Shown here piece after piece: positions 33,711-41,820 of a stretch of 64,000 nucleotides of DNA (position 1 is the stretch's first letter; every line of letters begins with the position of its first letter). This DNA comes from an uncultured Bacteroidales bacterium (GTDB lineage Bacteria > Bacteroidota > Bacteroidia > Bacteroidales > UBA932). The DNA is taken from the NCBI GenBank assembly GCA_945948555.1, contig CAMFBM010000004.1:41239-105238 (forward strand). Reading direction: 5' to 3'. A program made the position numbers and the translations under genes. Below the pieces are notes generated by a model that was given only the letters and a program-made list of their open reading frames with translations, was not told the origin of the DNA and did not search any database.

Positions 33711-35033
33711 ATGAAAAAGACAGGACATACTTTCAGATATTGGCAATGGCGGGTGATCATCTGCTCGATGGCCGGCTACTCGATGTTCTACTTCGTGCGG
33801 AAGAATTTCTCTTTCGCAATGCCCGCTCTTGCAGCTGAATACGGCATTACCAACACAAGCTTCGGAGTGATTCTCACCCTTGTGGGCTTTGTCTATGGCC
33901 TGTCCAAATTCGTCAACGGCATAATTGCTGACAGGGCCAATGCCCGATGGCATCTGGTCATCGGGCTTGGAGCCTGCGTACTGCTCAATTTCGCCTTCGG
34001 CTGGAGTGATGTCCTTGGCAGGGCCCTGAGCGGTCATAGTGAAGGACCTCTGTTCGTGAGTGCAATGGTGGCCGTGATGGCCGTGCTCCTGATTCTCAAC
34101 AATGTCTTTCAGGGCTGCGGATTCCCTCCGTGCAACCGTCTGCTTGCCAATTGGGTCCCTCCGAAGGAACTGGCGACCAAGACTGCCATCTGGAACACCT
34201 CACATTCTGTCGGGGCGGGAGTGGTTTCGGTCTTATGCGGCTATCTGATTGCCTCCGGTGGGGACTGGAGACTATGCTTTTGGGTGCCGGGAGCGATTGC
34301 AGCCGCAGGAGTCATCTTCATCCTCCTGACTCTCCGCGACACTCCAAGTTCAGTCGGCCTGCCGGAACTGCCCGGAACAAAGACAGAACTTGATGAGGAT
34401 GACAGCAAGGAGGCCTTCCGCTCTTTTATCAGGAAGAGGGTATTTCTCAATCCGATAATATGGGTGCTGGCAGTGACGGATTTCTTTGTTTATATCGTCC
34501 GTTTTGCCGTTCTGGACTGGGGACCCACCTTCCTGCAGAACCGGGCAGTCCCACTGTCACCACAACTTGCCGGCTGGACGATTGCAATTTTTGAAATAGC
34601 CGGATGTGCCGGGATGTTGTGTGCAGGATGGGTCTCTGACCGTTTCTTCGGGGGAAAGACCCAGAGGATGTGCGCTGTGGAGATGCTGCTGGTAGCCGTC
34701 TGTATGATTGTGCTCCATTTCCTCCCTGCCGATGCCAGTCCGTATCTGGTGCTTTTCCTGCTTGCCCTGTCGGGATTCTTCCTCTACGGCCCTCAGGCAC
34801 TTCTTGGCGTGATTGCTGTCAAGCAGGCAACGAAAAAGGCTGCCTCTTCCGCAGTCGGGCTGATCGGTTTTATGAGCTATCTTTCTGTGGTTGTCACCGG
34901 AGCAGGCCTCGGATGGTTTTCTGACACATTCGGCTGGGGTTTCCTCTTTCTCCTGATGACAGCGGTCTCCCTGGTGGGGGCAATCCTGGTCGGAACCCTG
35001 TGGAATATCCCGGAAGACGGGTATATCCATTGA
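33711..35033 (+). CDS. Major facilitator transporter of the organophosphate:phosphate antiporter type (GlpT/UhpT-like)
   Basis: Inner-membrane carrier with about twelve helices. Family marks are GYSMFYFVRKNFSFAMPAL in helix 1, GLSKFVNGIIADRANAR between helices 2 and 3, and FQGCGFPPCNRLLANWVPPKE plus WNTSHSVGAG in the N-half, all as in GlpT/UhpT/UhpC proteins that exchange phosphate for glycerol-3-phosphate or hexose phosphate. Length 440 is typical. Paired with the GpsA-like dehydrogenase four bases upstream, which favours glycerol-3-phosphate or a close relative as cargo; that is an inference. Confidence 0.85.
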   Translation: MKKTGHTFRYWQWRVIICSMAGYSMFYFVRKNFSFAMPALAAEYGITNTSFGVILTLVGFVYGLSKFVNGIIADRANARWHLVIGLGACVLLNFAFGWSDVLGRALSGHSEGPLFVSAMVAVMAVLLILNNVFQGCGFPPCNRLLANWVPPKELATKTAIWNTSHSVGAGVVSVLCGYLIASGGDWRLCFWVPGAIAAAGVIFILLTLRDTPSSVGLPELPGTKTELDEDDSKEAFRSFIRKRVFLNPIIWVLAVTDFFVYIVRFAVLDWGPTFLQNRAVPLSPQLAGWTIAIFEIAGCAGMLCAGWVSDRFFGGKTQRMCAVEMLLVAVCMIVLHFLPADASPYLVLFLLALSGFFLYGPQALLGVIAVKQATKKAASSAVGLIGFMSYLSVVVTGAGLGWFSDTFGWGFLFLLMTAVSLVGAILVGTLWNIPEDGYIH

Positions 35034-35146
35034 CACAAGTTTGGCAGGTGCATACCCGGACTCTCTGAAAATGCAGAAAAAGTCTGGAAAACCCCTGACC
35101 GGACAATCTCTTTGCCACGACAATGCAGATGGCTGCTGCAGCGGGG

Positions 35147-35190
35147 CCTCAAAACAAAACCTCAGAACAAGACCTCAGAACAAAACCTCA
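35147..35190. repeat. 13-bp tandem repeat overlapping the end of truA
   Basis: Units CCTCAAAACAAAA, CCTCAGAACAAGA and CCTCAGAACAAAA (35147-35185) followed by a partial fourth. The truA stop codon (35175-35177) lies within the third unit. Thirteen is not a multiple of three, so copy changes would alter the reading frame after truA. Confidence 0.65.
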
Positions 35191-35948
35191 CTAAGAAACA
35201 GCGCATTCCCCGGAACGGAGGTGCCGGCATTGCTGCGGGTGCCTTTTTCAATCAATTCCCTTATCCATTCGGGGTCCTTCTTTCCGCGGCCGACCTCGAC
35301 CAGGGAGCCGACGACGGCACGCACCATATTCCGTAAAAATCTGTCGGCTTCGATTTCGAAGACGATGTAGTCGCCTTCGGTGCAGGGATAGCCCATCACG
35401 GAAACGTGGGTGGGCCTGTAGATGCTCCAACGGGCCGTCCGGACTGTGCAGATGGAGGTTTTGTTGTTGCCTCCGACCTTCTCGAAGCAGCTGAAGTCGT
35501 GGGTGCCGAGGAGGAATTGTGCCCCGAGATTCATCCTTTCGAGGTCAAGGGGATGGATGCTCCTCCAGGAGAAACGGTCTGCAAAGGGATCCTTGTGGAA
35601 ATGAATGAAATAATGGTACCGGCGTGAGATTGCGCTGAACCGTGCGTGGAAATCGTCTGCCACTGGCGAAAGTTCGTGGACAACAATATTTTTCGGTAGA
35701 ATGGCATTTAATTTGTATTCAATCCGCCCCGTGTCAAAAGGCTCGTCGGACGGGGCGTCGAAATGCGCGATGTAATTCACGGCATTAACTCCCGCGTCTG
35801 TCCTTCCTGCGCCTGTGACCTGAATTTCAGACGAAAACAGGACAGAGAGGGCCTTAGAGACTTCCTCCTGCACGGAGGGGGCATTGTTCTGGCACTGCCA
35901 TCCGCTCAGCGGGGCACCGTCGTATGAGATTCTTAGCCGGTAGCGCAT
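35175..35948 (-). CDS. truA: tRNA pseudouridine(38-40) synthase
   Basis: Makes pseudouridine in the anticodon stem of many tRNAs. The start RYRLRISYDGAPLSGWQCQ and the catalytic aspartate in GAGRTDAGVNA (Asp51) are diagnostic; RRYHYFIH and FLRNMVRAVVGSLVEVG follow as in all TruA proteins. Length 257 is typical. Its last codons and stop fall in a 13-bp tandem repeat. It is convergent with the transporter gene and divergent from the Bat operon. Confidence 0.95.
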   Translation of the reverse strand: MRYRLRISYDGAPLSGWQCQNNAPSVQEEVSKALSVLFSSEIQVTGAGRTDAGVNAVNYIAHFDAPSDEPFDTGRIEYKLNAILPKNIVVHELSPVADDFHARFSAISRRYHYFIHFHKDPFADRFSWRSIHPLDLERMNLGAQFLLGTHDFSCFEKVGGNNKTSICTVRTARWSIYRPTHVSVMGYPCTEGDYIVFEIEADRFLRNMVRAVVGSLVEVGRGKKDPEWIRELIEKGTRSNAGTSVPGNALFLSEVLF

Positions 35949-36033
35949 AAAAAAGTCGCTTTATTTGTGAAATATGTACTAACTTTACGGGTTGGTTTCA
36001 ACCGTGCAAAAATACAAATATAAAATTAATTAT

Positions 36034-37026
36034 ATGGAGAGTGTAAACATCAAAGAGTTGAATGACCGGATTCAGAAGGAGAGTGCGTTTGTGGACATCC
36101 TTACGATGGAGATGAACAAGGTCATTGTGGGGCAGAAGCATCTGGTGGAGAATCTTCTCATTGGGCTTCTTGCCAACGGACACATCCTTCTTGAAGGTGT
36201 TCCGGGATTGGCCAAAACCCTTGCCATCAATACTCTGGCCTCGGCTGTGGATGCGAAGTTCAGCCGTATCCAGTTCACTCCGGACCTGCTGCCTGCCGAT
36301 GTGACGGGAACGATGATCTACTCGCAGAAGAGCGAGCAGTTCCAGATCAAGAAAGGTCCTATTTTCGCCAATTTCATCCTTGCGGACGAGATCAACCGTT
36401 CGCCTGCAAAGGTCCAGTCCGCCCTTCTGGAGGCGATGCAGGAGAGGCAGGTGACAATCGGGGAGGAAACTTTCAAACTTCCTGAACCGTTCCTTGTCAT
36501 GGCGACCCAGAACCCGATAGAACAGGAGGGAACCTATCCGCTTCCTGAGGCACAAGTGGACCGTTTTATGCTCAAGGTAGTTGTGGACTATCCGAAGAAG
36601 GAGGAAGAGAGACTGATTGTGAGGATGAACAACTCCGGAGAATTTCCGAAAGCCTCACCGGTGATGAAGCCGGAGGATATCATCAGGGCACGCGAGGTGG
36701 TCCGTGATGTCTATATGGACGAGAAAATCGAGAGGTACATAGTTGACATCGTGTATGCCACAAGGACTCCGGGAGATTACGGTCTGGGAAAACTTGAGGG
36801 GCTTATTTCTTATGGGGCTTCACCTCGTGCCAGCATCTCCCTTGCCCTCGCTTCAAAGGCGTATGCATTCATCCGCAGAAGGGGATATGTGATTCCTGAG
36901 GATGTCAGGGCAGTCTGCAACGAGGTTCTCAGGCACAGAATCGGGCTCACATACGAGGCTGAGGCTGAGAATGTTACCCCTGAGAACATCATCTCCGAAA
37001 TCGTCAATGCAGTTGAAGTTCCGTAA
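36034..37026 (+). CDS. MoxR-family AAA+ ATPase
   Basis: AAA+ chaperone-like ATPase that works with VWA-domain proteins. Walker A is GVPGLAKT (55-62), Walker B and following FILADEINRSPAKVQSALLEAMQE, sensor-like MATQNPIEQEGTYPLPEAQVDRF, and the lid domain ends PRASISLALASKAYAFIRRRGYV. An upstream in-frame start at 35992 exists, but MoxR homology begins at the ATG at 36034 (MESVNIKEL), giving 330 residues. First gene of the Bat operon; its TAA stop overlaps the next ATG (TAATG). Confidence 0.93.
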   Translation: MESVNIKELNDRIQKESAFVDILTMEMNKVIVGQKHLVENLLIGLLANGHILLEGVPGLAKTLAINTLASAVDAKFSRIQFTPDLLPADVTGTMIYSQKSEQFQIKKGPIFANFILADEINRSPAKVQSALLEAMQERQVTIGEETFKLPEPFLVMATQNPIEQEGTYPLPEAQVDRFMLKVVVDYPKKEEERLIVRMNNSGEFPKASPVMKPEDIIRAREVVRDVYMDEKIERYIVDIVYATRTPGDYGLGKLEGLISYGASPRASISLALASKAYAFIRRRGYVIPEDVRAVCNEVLRHRIGLTYEAEAENVTPENIISEIVNAVEVP

Positions 37027-37916
37027 TGGAAGGGAAAAATGCAAATGACCTGCTGAAAAAGGTCAGGAAGATTGAGATCAGGACCAAGGCCCTGTCCCAT
37101 CAGATTTTCGCCGGAGAATATCATTCTGCGTTCAAGGGGCGCGGAATGGCTTTCAGTGAGGTGCGGGAATACCAATGGGGTGATGATGTCCGGAATATGG
37201 ACTGGAATGTCACCGCAAGACTTCACGCCCCGTATGTGAAAATCTTTGAGGAGGAGAGGGAACTGACTGTCGTGCTGCTGATTGATGTCAGCCGTTCTGG
37301 ACTGTTCGGAACGATGGGGATGAACAAGAGAGATTTGATTGCGGAACTTGCCGCTGTCCTGTCGTTCTCCGCAATCATCAACAATGACAAGGTCGGGGCG
37401 ATGTTCTTCAGCGAGAAGGTGGAGAAATTCATTCCTCCCAAGAAAGGCCGCAGTCATCTGCTGCACATCATCAGGGAAATCATTGAATTCAAGCCTTCGT
37501 ACGATGGGACCGACATTTCCGAAGCGCTGAGGTTTCTGACCAATGCCATCAAGAAGAAATGCACGGCGTTCCTTCTGTCCGATATGCTGGATGTGGACGC
37601 CTCCGGACAACCCCGCTACGAGGATGCACTGAAGGTTGCGGTGAACAGGCACGACCTCTCTGTTATCGGAGTTTATGATCCTCGGGAGAGAACCCTTCCG
37701 GATGTGGGGCTTGTCCACGTGAAGGATTCGGAGACCGGACGCGACTCGTGGGTGAACACTTCCTCAAGGAAGATGCGCAGGGAGTACTCCGAGTGGTTCT
37801 CCAAGGTCACCGCAAATGCATCAAGGCTTTTCCTCAAGTACAAGGTGGACAGTGTCAGCATATCCACCGACGAGGACTATGTTAAGAATCTTATGGCTTT
37901 ATTCCAGAAAAGATGA
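37026..37916 (+). CDS. DUF58-domain protein of the Bat operon
   Basis: Soluble or membrane-near protein with a DUF58 core (KGRGMAFSEVREYQWGDDVRNMDWNVTARL, about 39-68) inside a VWA-like fold; LLIDVSRSGLFG near residue 80 resembles a degenerate MIDAS (DVSRS). DUF58 proteins nearly always sit next to MoxR ATPases and are thought to be their partners or substrates. It overlaps moxR by one base and batch gene 3 by four, so is translationally coupled to both. Confidence 0.9.
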   Translation: MEGKNANDLLKKVRKIEIRTKALSHQIFAGEYHSAFKGRGMAFSEVREYQWGDDVRNMDWNVTARLHAPYVKIFEEERELTVVLLIDVSRSGLFGTMGMNKRDLIAELAAVLSFSAIINNDKVGAMFFSEKVEKFIPPKKGRSHLLHIIREIIEFKPSYDGTDISEALRFLTNAIKKKCTAFLLSDMLDVDASGQPRYEDALKVAVNRHDLSVIGVYDPRERTLPDVGLVHVKDSETGRDSWVNTSSRKMRREYSEWFSKVTANASRLFLKYKVDSVSISTDEDYVKNLMALFQKR

Positions 37917-38956
37917 AAATTAAAATAGCAATCTTGGCCGTCCTGCTGCCTCTCTGTGCGCTCGTTCCGGCTTTCGGTGCGGATTCTCTTGCGTTCACTC
38001 ACGGGAAAGTCATTCCTATGGGGCCGTCATTCCTGGAGAATCTCCAGCAAAGGGACAGTGTGCTCATTGCCGACCAGGTGCTTTACGGCTGCGAACTGAA
38101 GGATGTTGAAGAGGGGACCCTCCTGGGCTTTCCTGAGGTCAAGCAGGAGGAAGATGTCCCACTGCTCGTGCTGGGGGAGTGGCAGATTGACACCCTGAAT
38201 GTCAGGAAGCAGAAGAAAGGTTCTCCTTCCCTGCTCGACATCAGGGCAGCATTGAAGATGACCTCCTTTGACGAGGGCGAGTACCGTCTGCCCGCCATTG
38301 CAATCGCGCGCCTTGACAAGGAAGGTGTGGTGGACACCCTTGTGTTCGAACCTTCTGTGCTGTCCGTCAAGACGATGCCCGTTGACACCGCCACATTCCG
38401 GCTGCATGACATCAAGGGCCAGATAAGATACCCGGTGACATTCATGGAAATCCTGCCGTACCTATGCGGGGCTCTGCTGCTAGCCGGTATTATTGTTCTG
38501 GTGGTGTTCCTTGTAAGGAAGTATCGTCGCAAGAAGGTTGAGAGGGAACTTCAGGACCCTGCCCACATCGTGGCACTGCGCAAGCTTGAGAATTACAGGG
38601 GCGACAGACTCTGGGCTCCGGAAAAGCAGAAGCAGTTCTATTCGGGAGTGACGGACACGCTGAGGGAATATGTCGTCCGTCGTTACGGAATCAGCGCGAT
38701 GGAGATGACTACGAAGGAAATATTCGACGGTCTCAGGGACACTGATGTCCCGAAGGATCTTTACGATGAGTTGAAGGCTCTCTTCGAGAGGGCGGATTTC
38801 GTGAAATTTGCGAAATATGTCGCCGACAACACCGAGAATGCCTCGGCAGTTCCGCTTGCGGTGAGGTTCGTGACTACGACCTACCAGAGCGAAATCGAAA
38901 GCCAGCCGGAAGCGGGGAAGACTCCTGACAAGCCGGAGCCCAAAATAAATGAATAG
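37913..38956 (+). CDS. DUF4381-like single-pass membrane protein of the Bat operon
   Basis: A signal peptide (IAILAVLLPLCALVPAFGA) leads a ~140-residue periplasmic beta-rich domain, one membrane helix (LPYLCGALLLAGIIVLVVFLV, about 178-199), then a cytoplasmic part with KYRRKKVERELQDPAHIVALRKLE and an alpha-helical domain (FYSGVTDTLREYVVRRYGISAMEMTTKEIF). This layout matches the third gene of MoxR/Bat operons. Function unknown; probably links the periplasmic BatA/B/D proteins to the cytosolic MoxR/DUF58 pair. C-terminal tail is Pro/Glu/Lys-rich. Confidence 0.8.
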   Translation: MKIKIAILAVLLPLCALVPAFGADSLAFTHGKVIPMGPSFLENLQQRDSVLIADQVLYGCELKDVEEGTLLGFPEVKQEEDVPLLVLGEWQIDTLNVRKQKKGSPSLLDIRAALKMTSFDEGEYRLPAIAIARLDKEGVVDTLVFEPSVLSVKTMPVDTATFRLHDIKGQIRYPVTFMEILPYLCGALLLAGIIVLVVFLVRKYRRKKVERELQDPAHIVALRKLENYRGDRLWAPEKQKQFYSGVTDTLREYVVRRYGISAMEMTTKEIFDGLRDTDVPKDLYDELKALFERADFVKFAKYVADNTENASAVPLAVRFVTTTYQSEIESQPEAGKTPDKPEPKINE

Positions 38957-38961
38957 GTACT

Positions 38962-39948
38962 ATGTTTTTTGAATATCCGAAAATATTGTGGTTCGAGATC
39001 CTGCCTCTTCTGCTTGTGGCCCATTACCTGTGGTTGGAGCTGGGCAGGCGCAACCCTCATCTGAGAGTGTCCGCAATAACGCCCTGGACGGCTTCGGGAC
39101 CGGGGGTGATGAATGTGATGAGGCATATTCCTTTTGTGTTGAGGATTTTTGCCATTGTGATGATAATAATTGCAATAGCGCGTCCCCGCTCATCCGAGAA
39201 AATGGACAGAATTGACACCGAGGGAATTGACATCGTGCTTGCAATGGATGTTTCCACGAGTATGCTTGCAAGGGACTTCAATCCGGACAGGATCAGTGCT
39301 GCCAAGGACATAGCCATCGAGTTCATTGCTCAGAGGCCGTCCGACAGGATGGGAATAGTGGTTTTTGCCGGGGAGAGTTTCACGCAATGCCCTCTGACAA
39401 CTGACCGTGCCACCCTGATCAACCTTATGAAGGAAATCAGCACAGACCTGATCGAGGATGGAACCGCCATTGGGAACGGGCTTGCAACAGCCGTTGCCAG
39501 AATCAAGGATTCCGATGCAAAGAGCAGGGTGGTGATTCTGCTGACTGACGGTGTGAACAACAGGGGGGAGATTACTCCTCAGATGGCCGCCGAGATTGCC
39601 AAGACCTACGGGGTAAGGGTATATACCATCGGGGTGGGCGCCAATGGAATGGCCCCCTATCCGGTAATGACGCCGTGGGGTGTGGACATTCAGAAAGTTC
39701 AGGTGGAAATTGATGAAGCTCTGCTTACGGAGATTGCGCAGACCACCGGAGGCCGTTACTTCAGGGCAACGGACAACACCAAACTGATGGAAATCTACAA
39801 CGAGATCAACAAGATGGAGACCACGCGCACGACGGTTGACAGTTTCCCCATTTACAAGGAACTCTTTTCAGGATATGCCCTCGCTGCTCTTGCCGCACTT
39901 CTGCTTGAGATGATACTCAGGTTGTTTGTAATCAAAAGATTGCCTTAA
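38962..39948 (+). CDS. batA: BatA: VWA-domain membrane protein
   Basis: Aerotolerance-associated protein with two N-terminal membrane helices (about 10-25 and 55-75), a VWA domain whose metal site is AMDVSTSMLARDF (DxSxS) with LTTDRATL and LLTDGVNNRGE, and a C-terminal helix (YALAALAALLLEMILRLFVI). Binds divalent metal and probably partner proteins in the periplasm. Sits between the DUF4381-like gene and batB, with gaps of 5 and 11 bases. The family is linked to oxidative stress survival in Bacteroides. Confidence 0.92.
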   Translation: MFFEYPKILWFEILPLLLVAHYLWLELGRRNPHLRVSAITPWTASGPGVMNVMRHIPFVLRIFAIVMIIIAIARPRSSEKMDRIDTEGIDIVLAMDVSTSMLARDFNPDRISAAKDIAIEFIAQRPSDRMGIVVFAGESFTQCPLTTDRATLINLMKEISTDLIEDGTAIGNGLATAVARIKDSDAKSRVVILLTDGVNNRGEITPQMAAEIAKTYGVRVYTIGVGANGMAPYPVMTPWGVDIQKVQVEIDEALLTEIAQTTGGRYFRATDNTKLMEIYNEINKMETTRTTVDSFPIYKELFSGYALAALAALLLEMILRLFVIKRLP

Positions 39949-39959
39949 ACCAAGTTGTT

Positions 39960-40958
39960 ATGCTTAATTTTGCCCAGCCGCAATGGCTGCTTCTCATATT
40001 CCTGATTCCTGTCTTTTTCATCGCTTATGCGGTGACCAGGAAGTTGCGTAAACGCAGAATCCGCCGCTTCGGTGACGAGACCCTTGTGGAAGCCCTGATG
40101 CCGTCCCGTTCCCGTTCAAAGGGTTGGGTCAGGCTGGTACTGTTCTCCATCGGTTTCCTCTTCCTGTCTGTCGGACTTTCCAGACCGCAGATTGGGGCGA
40201 AACTCAAGGAGCACAAGACCAAGGGTGCGGAAATAATGATAGCCCTTGACGTGTCGAACTCAATGCTGGCCGAGGATTATTCTCCGAACCGTCTGGAGAG
40301 GGCGAAACTTTCCATTTCAAGGATAGTGGACCGCCTCAGGGATGACCGCATAGGTCTGATTGTCTTTGCCGGAAATGCTTTTGTCCAGTTGCCAATCACA
40401 ACTGACTATGTCTCAGCGAAGATGTTCCTGAATTCGATTTCCACCGAGTCCGTGCCTGTTCAGGGAACGGCGATGGGGGATGCCATCAACACTGCTGTCC
40501 GCAGTTTCAGCGCGCAGAGTGAGAAAAGCCGTGCAGTGATTGTGATAACTGACGGAGAGAATCACGAGGATGACCCGGTAGAGGCTGCCAGGAATGCTGC
40601 TCAGGCAGGGGTCAGGGTGTACACCATCGGAGTGGGATCTGTTGAGGGACAGCCAATTCCTATGAACGGGGAGCTTCTGAAGGACCGTGACGGGAACATT
40701 GTGGTGACCCGTCTTGATGAGGATGTCCTCAAGGAAGTGGCCGCATCCGGGAACGGACTCTATGTCCACGCCGGCAACAACGAGTTCGGGCTTGGACCTG
40801 TCATCGAGAGCATCAGGAAGCTTGATCAGGAGGAATTCGAGTCTGTCGTTTTCGAGGAATTTGATGAACAATATATGTATTTTCTCGCCATCGCCCTCGT
40901 TTTCTTCGTTGTGGAGATGCTGATAGGCGAGAGAAGGTTCGGGAAAAAATTTTTCTGA
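39960..40958 (+). CDS. batB: BatB: VWA-domain membrane protein
   Basis: Paralogue of BatA with the same layout: two N-terminal membrane helices, VWA domain with ALDVSNSMLAEDYSPNRLERAK, ITTDYVSAK and VITDGENHEDDP, and a C-terminal helix (FLAIALVFFVVEMLIGERRFG). Complete MIDAS motif suggests metal binding is kept. Its TGA is followed after one base by the batC ATG, so translation is coupled. Confidence 0.92.
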   Translation: MLNFAQPQWLLLIFLIPVFFIAYAVTRKLRKRRIRRFGDETLVEALMPSRSRSKGWVRLVLFSIGFLFLSVGLSRPQIGAKLKEHKTKGAEIMIALDVSNSMLAEDYSPNRLERAKLSISRIVDRLRDDRIGLIVFAGNAFVQLPITTDYVSAKMFLNSISTESVPVQGTAMGDAINTAVRSFSAQSEKSRAVIVITDGENHEDDPVEAARNAAQAGVRVYTIGVGSVEGQPIPMNGELLKDRDGNIVVTRLDEDVLKEVAASGNGLYVHAGNNEFGLGPVIESIRKLDQEEFESVVFEEFDEQYMYFLAIALVFFVVEMLIGERRFGKKFF

Positions 40959-40959
40959 T

Positions 40960-41748
40960 ATGAAGAGATTTGCATATTTGGTGACTGCCTTGTGCCTGAC
41001 ATTCTGTTTCGTGGCTGTTGATGCCTCCGCACAGGTTGACAGGCGTGAGGTGCGCAAGGGCAACAGGGAGTTCAGGAAAGGCGACTACAAAAATGCCGAC
41101 ATAGATTACAGGAGGGCAGTCGTCAAGGATTCCACCTCGCTTGCCGCACAGTACAACCTTGGAAACACTCTCTACAAGTCCGGGGATTTCGCCCAGGCTT
41201 CCTCCACCTACGAAAAGGTGAAGGATGTGGCAATGGAGTCCGGTTATGCCTCTGACTGGAGTTACAATGTCGGCAATGCAGCGGCTTCCCAGAAGAACTG
41301 GCAGGCGGCGGTCGATGCCTACAAGGAGGCCCTGTTGAGGAATCCGGGAGATATGGATGCCAAGGAGAATTACATCTATGCCCGCAAGATGCTCCAGAAT
41401 CAGCAGAACAACCAGCAGAACGACGACAACAAGGACCAGAATCAGGACCAGAATAAAGATCAGAATCAGAACAAAGACCAGAATCAGGACCAGAATAAAG
41501 ATCAGAATCAGAACAAAGACCAGAACCAGGACCAAAACAAAGACCAGAACAAAGATCAGAACCAGAACCATGACCGGAATCAGGACCAGAACGGTCAGGG
41601 CAATCAGGAGCGTCAGCCAAAGATAACCCCGCAGGCGGCCCAGCAGCTTCTGCAGGCCATTCAGGCAAAGGAAAAGGAGACCCAGGAGAAGGTCAACAAG
41701 GAGAAGGCCGAGGCCCTGAAGTCACGTCAGAAGGAAAAGAATTGGTAG
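40960..41748 (+). CDS. batC: BatC: TPR protein with Asp/Gln/Asn/Lys repeat tail
   Basis: A signal peptide (TALCLTFCFVAVDASAQ) then tetratricopeptide repeats (about residues 35-145: AAQYNLGNTLYKSGDFAQASSTYEK, WSYNVGNAAASQKNWQAAVDAYKEALL). Residues ~148-210 are an uninterrupted KDQNQDQNKDQNQN repeat, followed by a charged helix and the end KSRQKEKNW. The TPR part probably binds BatA/BatB. The final 54 bases including the stop are repeated in frame after the stop. The repeats are encoded by about 30-bp units and may vary in number. Confidence 0.88.
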   Translation: MKRFAYLVTALCLTFCFVAVDASAQVDRREVRKGNREFRKGDYKNADIDYRRAVVKDSTSLAAQYNLGNTLYKSGDFAQASSTYEKVKDVAMESGYASDWSYNVGNAAASQKNWQAAVDAYKEALLRNPGDMDAKENYIYARKMLQNQQNNQQNDDNKDQNQDQNKDQNQNKDQNQDQNKDQNQNKDQNQDQNKDQNKDQNQNHDRNQDQNGQGNQERQPKITPQAAQQLLQAIQAKEKETQEKVNKEKAEALKSRQKEKNW

Positions 41749-41814
41749 AACAAGGAGAAGGCCGAGGCCCTGAAGTCAAGGCAGAAGGAAAAGAATTGGT
41801 AGAACAAGGAGAAG
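41695..41814 (+). repeat. 54-bp tandem duplication spanning the batC stop codon
   Basis: Unit 1 (41695-41748) and unit 2 (41749-41802) each encode NKEKAEALKSRQKEKNW and a TAG; they differ only by CGT versus AGG, both arginine. A third partial copy (41803-41814) supplies AAGGAG before the batD ATG at 41821, and all three are in the same frame as batD. Confidence 0.9.
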
Positions 41815-41820
41815 AAGACA

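Noticed and set aside
32901..34037. Minus-strand open frame of 378 codons across the GpsA-like and transporter genes
   Set aside because: Antisense shadow; composition is low-complexity and both plus-strand genes are well supported.
41425..41590. Regular ~30-bp units that might suggest a CRISPR-like array
   Set aside because: No spacers; the units are continuous, in frame, and encode the BatC KDQNQ tail.
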